A DNA stretch of 64,000 nucleotides from Xylaria sp. FL1777 (Eukaryota > Ascomycota > Sordariomycetes > Xylariales > Xylariaceae): assembly GCA_022578965.1 (NCBI GenBank), contig MU400522.1:434001-498000 (forward strand). Reading direction: 5' to 3'. Positions 57,943 to 64,000 of the stretch are shown here, in pieces; position 1 is the first letter of the stretch, and every line of letters begins with the position of its first letter. The notes under the pieces are model-generated. The model was given only the letters and a program-made list of their open reading frames with translations, searched no databases and was not told the origin of the DNA. Position numbers and translations under genes: made by a program.

Positions 57943-60900
57943 CTTGGCAACGGATACTTGCGAAATAGTAGTAGAATTGAAACGAAGAAAGAACGTGTCA
58001 CAATCACTGCATCAAAAACCAAACCGGATATCAATTCTGAATTGCGCCGTGAGACCAGAGAATGGAGAATGAAGAAAGAGGAAAAGGAAATGAGCAATTG
58101 TTCATGATCCATACAAACAGAGAACATGGGGAAACATCTGAAACAAGGGAAAAAAAGAAGTTATTGTTTAGAGAAAGGCGAGGCTGAGGGCAAGAACTCT
58201 GGAAACTCGTCTGACACAGGGGCTGTCTCATGAGGTTGTCCGTTTCACTCCGTGCGCCTCGGGCTCCCATAGCGTGAGGCTCGCGATTTAATTGGGCCGG
58301 GGGGAGAGGGCTCGGAGTTGAACCTCGGAATGAGATGAAGGACACGAGGCTGACGCCAAGCTATGGAGCTTATGGTATGGAGCTTTGGGGGAGGTGGTTC
58401 CCCTAAGTACGCATACCTATACTGTAGGCATGTACCGTATTTAGGTACAGTATGTACTGCTCTATACGCAGGTACATTTGCACAGTGCAGTACCTAGCAC
58501 TTAAGTAGTTAGCCCCACGTTACCGATTGGGCCCCACACGCCTGGCATCTCGGCCCCCGGCTAATCTGCGGGGTCTGCAGCTAGACCTTCGCTGGCCACT
58601 CGCTTCTTTTCTTGGCCAAGTCATCGGACGAACTACCCGCGATATAACAGGCGTGGCGTGCTAGTCAAAGGGAACCATCAATGCATCTAAAACATGTTCG
58701 CCAGTTTCAGGGCACTTGACTGTGGATGAGGCATTCTGGGATCGATCTGCCTCTTTGGCTTGCTGGACAGTCGTGTCTCCCGCTGGTTTGTTCTGATAGC
58801 CCACCCAACTGCAGTTAATCTTGGCCATGTCAAGGAGTTGCATGTATGTAGGCCAGCTGCACATTCGCCGCACGGGCTCGCGATGCAGAAACCTGTGAGC
58901 TGGATACATCTGAGGTAAATAAACAAATACGTTTTACATACGTCGACCACACGCGTGCGTCGGGACTCTGGCCGAGAGGTTGGGCGTCATTCCTCGGAGC
59001 CAACATGTCCGTGCAAGCTTCCTTCCGCAACCCCAATATCGCATTATTAATGACTACCCGATACCCGCGCATTTGGATTAGTCAATTGGCACAATTACTT
59101 GCTCAAGGTGAGGGATTCGTTGCGAGAACGAACCTGACAGCGATGATGGTCAAATGCGCACATCCTTGATCCGTCAATCAACCACCAAAAGCTGGTATGA
59201 TTTACTTCAATTGCTCCTGAAGTGAAAGCTGTGTAGAACCCGGCTAATGCTGTTTGTTTCGACGATCATTATGGACCTAATACAGAAATCGAAAAGGAAG
59301 CGAGGTATCGGCCCGGTGGATGGGTTTTGGATCTCCGATAAACACATCGGGCATTAAAAACATGGACCGGAAATCGGCGTACCAGCAGCATGGTGAATAG
59401 AATCTGACCAGGAACGGAAACAAGATAGGGCTAGAGACAATGTTGCTCCTCGGGCCGTCATACTTTTTAACAGCATGCTTCCCCTCTCGACATTGAGTTG
59501 TGGTTATTCCAGTATAAGAGCTGGGGATACTCGACCACCACGTTTTTGATAGGCCTCGGAGAGTAGCACGCCCAAAACCATGGAACCGGCGTCCCCGGTG
59601 TCAATTGCTAGAGGATCCGGTTGGCCGGGGGTGATAACTGCGCGAGACACTAGCGGATATGGATCCAGGAGTGAGTGAGATCAGATGAGGCAAAGGGTTC
59701 AATGTCCAACTCTGTAGACACGCATTGAGTAATCTGAGGTTGCTCGAAGTAGATATTTAGATGTGGGCTCATATGTGAGTTCCCCTATTCAAAAATAGTT
59801 AGCTCCAAAGCATCCCTGGCTCACTACTGTATATTGGCATACAGTAATGCTCAAGGTCTATCCATGTGTTAGCTGCAGTACGTATTCGCTGGCCGGTGTT
59901 ATTTGGTTGACGCTTAGATAAAGCCGATGGTCAAGGCTGGTCACGTCAGTGGCTGGTTTGAATAACAAAAGAGCGTTGGTGATGCCAGCCGAAGCGAAGA
60001 CCCGTCTTGATTGTACGAACAGCCGCCAAAGGTGTCATTCGGCTGCAAGTGTAACAACGCTATGCGCCACGCATGACATTGAAGATGGTAACGGCCTATG
60101 GAAATGAGCCTGGTCCTTTGACCTGGTGGCTTAGGTGTGAAAAGGATTGGAAGCTGTAGACTTGTGTAATGGTCTAGAGACGGCCGCATTGAAAACAAGG
60201 ACCGGGTCGAGGCTCTGTGTTGCACACGTGTGCCTCGACACAGCTACAAAGACTGGTGACAACGACGAACATGGGGAGGGATCTATCTGCGTGCTGCATG
60301 GAGGAGTGGGTTATCTCTAAAGAACTTTGACCTCGAAGTGTGGAGGGAATATGATTGATGAAAGGGGTGCTGGATTGGTAATAATTAGAGGTCAGACGTT
60401 TGGAGACAAAGGCCACAAATCTACTAACAGGGCCGATATCTTACTATCAGATACGTAATGTAGTACCAGATTATGCACAGGAAGAAGAAAAGAAAAGAAA
60501 AGAGGAAGGAGAAATTAAGAGACAGCTAGGGTTGAATCATCTCTGGATACGAAATTAACGAAAATTGCCCAGGTGTTGCTCCTTGTTAGAAGTTTTTGTT
60601 TTCTTTGTGAGTACGCAGTAGGGAGGTAGGTAAGTACAGCATGATCTGTACTTTCGGTAGTGTAAATAAAAGTGGCGGTGCCCGTGTTACTGCCTGTGTC
60701 AATGGCACTCAAACGCATGCCCCCCTACATGTAGTACCGTAGCGTACTACATACTACGTACAAAGCAAGGTATAATTCATGTGTTGTCACGGCATCTCCC
60801 TGGCCCCATCTCTACTGTGCCTACTTAGTGCTATTCACTACTAATACCTACCTGCCTGGGCAGAACGGGCAGAACCTGGATACTAAGTAAGTAGGGCGTA

Positions 60901-62948
60901 TGCAGCAACAGCCCACCAAGTTGACCGAGGGTGATGCTGTGACACTGTAATGCAGATATGTATGTAGGTAGGTATAATGATCGATACTTTATGTAGTGAA
61001 AGTGGTAGTTATACGCGCTGCTCTGTGTTTCTGGGCGGTTTGGTAGGCACTTTCTTACCCTGGTTACATTTCAGTGCCGGGTTGTCTCTTGTCTCTGCAC
61101 TACCTGCTTACATTACACAATCGAATTGTCTACACGACAACGCCTAACTTGCACATTGCCGTACCTCCTCCACTAATACTGCAAGTACCTATACGACTAA
61201 GGCAACGCTGAAAAGGGTAATATTGGTAAACGAACTGTCCATGGCTTACTGTGTTCCCCTGTCCATACGAAAGTGTACAGTACAGTTGACTTCTAATGCA
61301 TACCCGTGACCTACCTACCTATTGTATGTACATACTTCCCATACTACGCAGTACTACTACTGTATACGGACATCAAGCAAGACTGCATCGTTGATATTGC
61401 TACGGGTGATGTTCTCCACTTATAGTCCCTACTTAGCATACCTAGGTACAGTAAAGCATTCCGCCATAAGTACCTCTGTCAAAGACCAGGAGAGTGCCTA
61501 TATATCTACTGACCTATAATAGGCACAGTAGGTACTTTAAGTATACATGCTATAAAATTGTAAAACTACTAGTGAGGTAGTGGACACACTATTATACCTA
61601 GGTACTACGTATATATGCGTACTATAGGCACTGAGTCTGTAGTTAGCGTACTTACACAACCGCTTCTGCCAAGTAATAGGGAACTTATCATCAAATGACT
61701 TACTACCTAAGGTAGGTTAGCCCTCAGGTATGGTGCCAACTTGGGTTTATACTATGCTCCATACTGTACTGTATCTAAGTACCTAGGCAGGTAGGTCCTT
61801 AGGCAGGTAGGCTACTTAGGTAGGTAGGCAAGTAGGTAGGTAGGTAATTAACCAGTCCCACGCGCACAACGCGCACAACAATGCATCCAATCAGTTGCTT
61901 AATTGATTATTATTACATGTAGAGCCCTCCCGGGCTTGCCCAGACGCCACCCCGGTCCTGGCCTCCCACCCCCAGCGAGTGCAGCACAGCTCCTCCCTCG
62001 CAGCCAGCCAGTGGCCGACCACTGACCACTGCACTCTGCTCGCTCACCAGCGAACCAGCCAGCCCAGCCAGCCAATAGCCTCCACCTCCACTCTATCTAC
62101 CTACACAGTCTGAACTACCTACCCTATCCTCCTCCGTCCTGTCTACCACCTACCTACCTCTTTTCACAGTCAACACGACAACCACGGCTCATCGCGGCTT
62201 CTCGTCTTCCTCTGCGGCCTCTTTTATTCCTTGGAAACACCTTCAGCGACTGTTGGCCGCCACCCTGCGTCCTTCAACCTTGCCCCTTTCTTGCGATACC
62301 CCCCCTTTTTATACCCATTTGTCGTCGTCGTCGCCGCCGCTGTCTACCTGCCGCTGTGCTTATTTTCCACCAGTCGTTTCTGCCGTCTCGTCCATTCGTT
62401 CCAACCGTCGCCGATCCCGTCAGTCGATCTTTACGTACGCGTCGTGATGCACTGATGCTTGCTCGACACCTGTCCCGTGCCCTCGTTTCCTTGTGCTGTC
62501 GTTGGTCCGCCCTATGAGCCTGTCCTGCGTTGTGTCGAGCGTTGTCCTGGCATTGCATACTCTGCATTATATCGATAGACTGCTCCAATAAACGGGCGCC
62601 CAGAGGCTGAAGACGAACACCTCGCATTCCCCGGCTATTGCTCTGCCGCGTATCCGGCTTCCAATTGTTCGAGCTTCCACCCGTTATCCGCTCATTCAAC
62701 TCGATCACGACTGTCAGGTCCGGCTGACGGGCTGACGAGCTGCCGTGCACACAGCGATAGACGTGCTGCTTCATCTACCCTTGTCCAACAGGTCTTTGAG
62801 GACTCCGTCCAGCAACAGACACCTCGCTGCCATCTGCGACAACCCTCGATAGGCTCATTAATTATCTATCGGTTACGTCACGAGACACTCACTTGTTGCC
62901 TCCGCAGCTTAACGACCATCTCCCGTTCGTGTAGGGCCCGATCTTTTA
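57943..62948. other. Five-kb intergenic region between divergent genes
   Basis: No supportable gene. The left end is the AhpC/TSA-type promoter. A minus-strand stretch at 58661-59072 has two partly overlapping frames with several cysteines but no signal peptide and no acceptable intron, so I do not call it. From 58.4 to 58.5 kb and from 60.6 to 61.9 kb, TACCTA/GTAGGTA/GTACGTA words are dense. From about 61.9 to 62.9 kb the plus strand is C/T-rich, the probable promoter and leader of the gene at 62949. Confidence 0.45.
61789..61848. repeat. Imperfect GTAGGTAG-type tandem region
   Basis: Repeated GGTAGG/GTAG units with interruptions (CAGGTAGG, TTAGGCAGGTAGG, GTAGGTAGGCAAGTAGG). It is the densest patch of the TAGGTA word in the window. 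Confidence 0.8.
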
Positions 62949-63951
62949 ATGGACGGCCAGCCTGTAGCGGCAGACTCTAAACATCTTTACCCAGCTCAAC
63001 TTTGGACCCGATCTATCTCTAGTCCAAGTGTTCCTCGACTCAGTACGTTACAAGTAGCCAATCCTGCCGAGCTCGCCTCTGCTCAGTGCGCCACGCACCT
63101 AGATCTGGTCCCGATCTTATTCCCGCAGCAGTCGTCTCTCTACCAAGCGAAACTCCTTCAGTACAATAAACTTATTGCGCCGGGTCGAGGGGGTGGTCTA
63201 CAGACGCCTCCCTTGCCTCCTATCCTCTCCTCGCAACCTGTTCACGCCGGGACGAGGTCTCGGTCTTTGTCCAAAGTGTCGAATAAGGACTCCCGCGCTA
63301 GGCAGAGCTCCCAGAATTGCCATGGGAATAGGAGCACCCAAAACACCATCAAGGCCGACCGCGTGCTTATGACAGGCAAGGTCACCAATTCCAAGATGCA
63401 CAACAAGAAACCCGACATAACTCATGGTCTTCCCCCAAAGCCGAAATCGTCGGTAGCTTCTTCGCACTTGCCTCCTCATTCAAGTTCGGTTCCGTCTACC
63501 CCCCACCAGCATGCTCGAAAGTTTTCCTTCGAATCACGAGATCAGTCGCCCAATGCGACTCAGAGTCACTCCCCTCGCTCCGTATATTCGGAGACAAATA
63601 GCGTGCTCCCGTCGCTACGGCCCCTACCACCACGAGGCGGTGGCTGTAAATATGAAACTGGACTCAAATTCTCAAGACGGAGAATACCGTACAATATTGG
63701 GACCGATCCGTTAGATAAGCTGGACTTGAATAATGTGCAGAGCAAGTTGTCTGAAGATGATGAACGCAAACTCACAACAGATATGCGCGAATTGTACGAT
63801 CGGTTACAACCGACGGAGGCCGTTGAAACAAAACGGCATAAGCTTGTCCAGAAATTAGAGAAGCTTCTGAACGATGCTTGGCCTGGCCACGATATCCGCG
63901 TACATCTATTTGGGTCGTCGGGAAACCTTTTATGCTCAGATGATTCGGACG
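62949..63951 (+). CDS. Cid1-type nucleotidyltransferase, first exon only (runs off the window)
   Basis: The first exon encodes 334 complete codons and stops at a donor at 63952 (GTATAT); the window ends inside the intron, so the gene is partial at its 3' side. Cid1/Trf-type enzymes add A or U residues to RNA 3' ends. The last residues of the exon are the start of the catalytic core: HLFGSSGNLLCSDDSD, with the GSS (322-324) that binds the nucleotide phosphates and the DxD-type acidic pair (Asp332, Asp334) expected to bind metal. The 260 residues before it are low-complexity, basic and Ser/Pro-rich; an alpha-helical lead (RELYDRLQPTEAVETKRHK, LVQKLEKLLNDAWPG) precedes the core as in the family. 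Reading on into the intron gives 15 more residues and a stop, which is unlikely to be the real end. The specific RNA role cannot be set from this part. Confidence 0.82.
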
Positions 63952-64000
63952 GTATATTGCCACACTTTCTCAAATCGAGAGCTCTTGAGCGCCGCTAACA

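Noticed and set aside
58661..59072. Cysteine-containing minus-strand frames resembling a small secreted protein
   Set aside because: No signal peptide. The best donor-acceptor pair gives a 32-nt intron, too short for a fungal intron, and the two frames cannot be joined convincingly.

Overview
The window is nuclear DNA from a filamentous ascomycete (Pezizomycotina, most likely a Sordariomycete). The protein genes carry short GT..AG introns of about 46-220 nt, several with a CTAAC-type branch site. The tRNA-Tyr gene has a 12-nt intron next to the anticodon. The gene content is typical of these fungi: an RID/Masc1-type DNA methyltransferase, a SUR7-type eisosome protein, a PBS2-type MAP kinase kinase, secreted pectinases and a small secreted cysteine-rich protein. 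I cannot name genus or species.

From left to right: a short-chain dehydrogenase (1.5-2.6 kb); a gene-poor stretch with an intron-containing tRNA-Tyr and a probable decayed gene (2.6-7.7 kb); a pirin with a membrane-anchor-like N-terminus (7.7-8.8 kb); tRNA-Gly(GCC); a divergent pectin-degrading pair, a GH28 exo-polygalacturonase and a CE8 pectin methylesterase (9.9-13.3 kb); the RID-like methyltransferase (14.2-16.7 kb); SUR7 (18.9-19.7 kb) convergent with PBS2 (20.8-22.8 kb); a 4.5-kb gene-free stretch holding a 252-bp element with terminal inverted repeats; an auxin-efflux-carrier-type transporter (27.3-29.2 kb); an HST2-type sirtuin whose intron holds a strong hairpin (30.4-31.9 kb); a six-cysteine secreted protein (33.0-33.2 kb); a disordered fungal protein (36.1-38.2 kb); an SLC35F-type solute carrier (38.9-40.2 kb); a 12-kb block with no supportable gene; a five-exon conserved fungal protein (52.7-54.4 kb); an AhpC/TSA thioredoxin-fold protein (57.0-57.9 kb); and the first exon of a Cid1-type nucleotidyltransferase that runs off the right edge.

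Most genes are ordinary housekeeping or signalling functions in no evident operon or cluster. The exception is the GH28/CE8 pair: the esterase removes methyl groups from pectin and the exo-polygalacturonase releases galacturonic acid from the de-esterified chain, from one shared 691-bp promoter region. The other themes are the RID-like enzyme (RIP mutates repeats in many ascomycetes), gene-poor islands that may contain mutated relics, and clusters of a TACCTAGGTA-like word in intergenic DNA. Exon structures were assembled by eye from reading frame, splice signals and family expectation; none is confirmed by transcripts.
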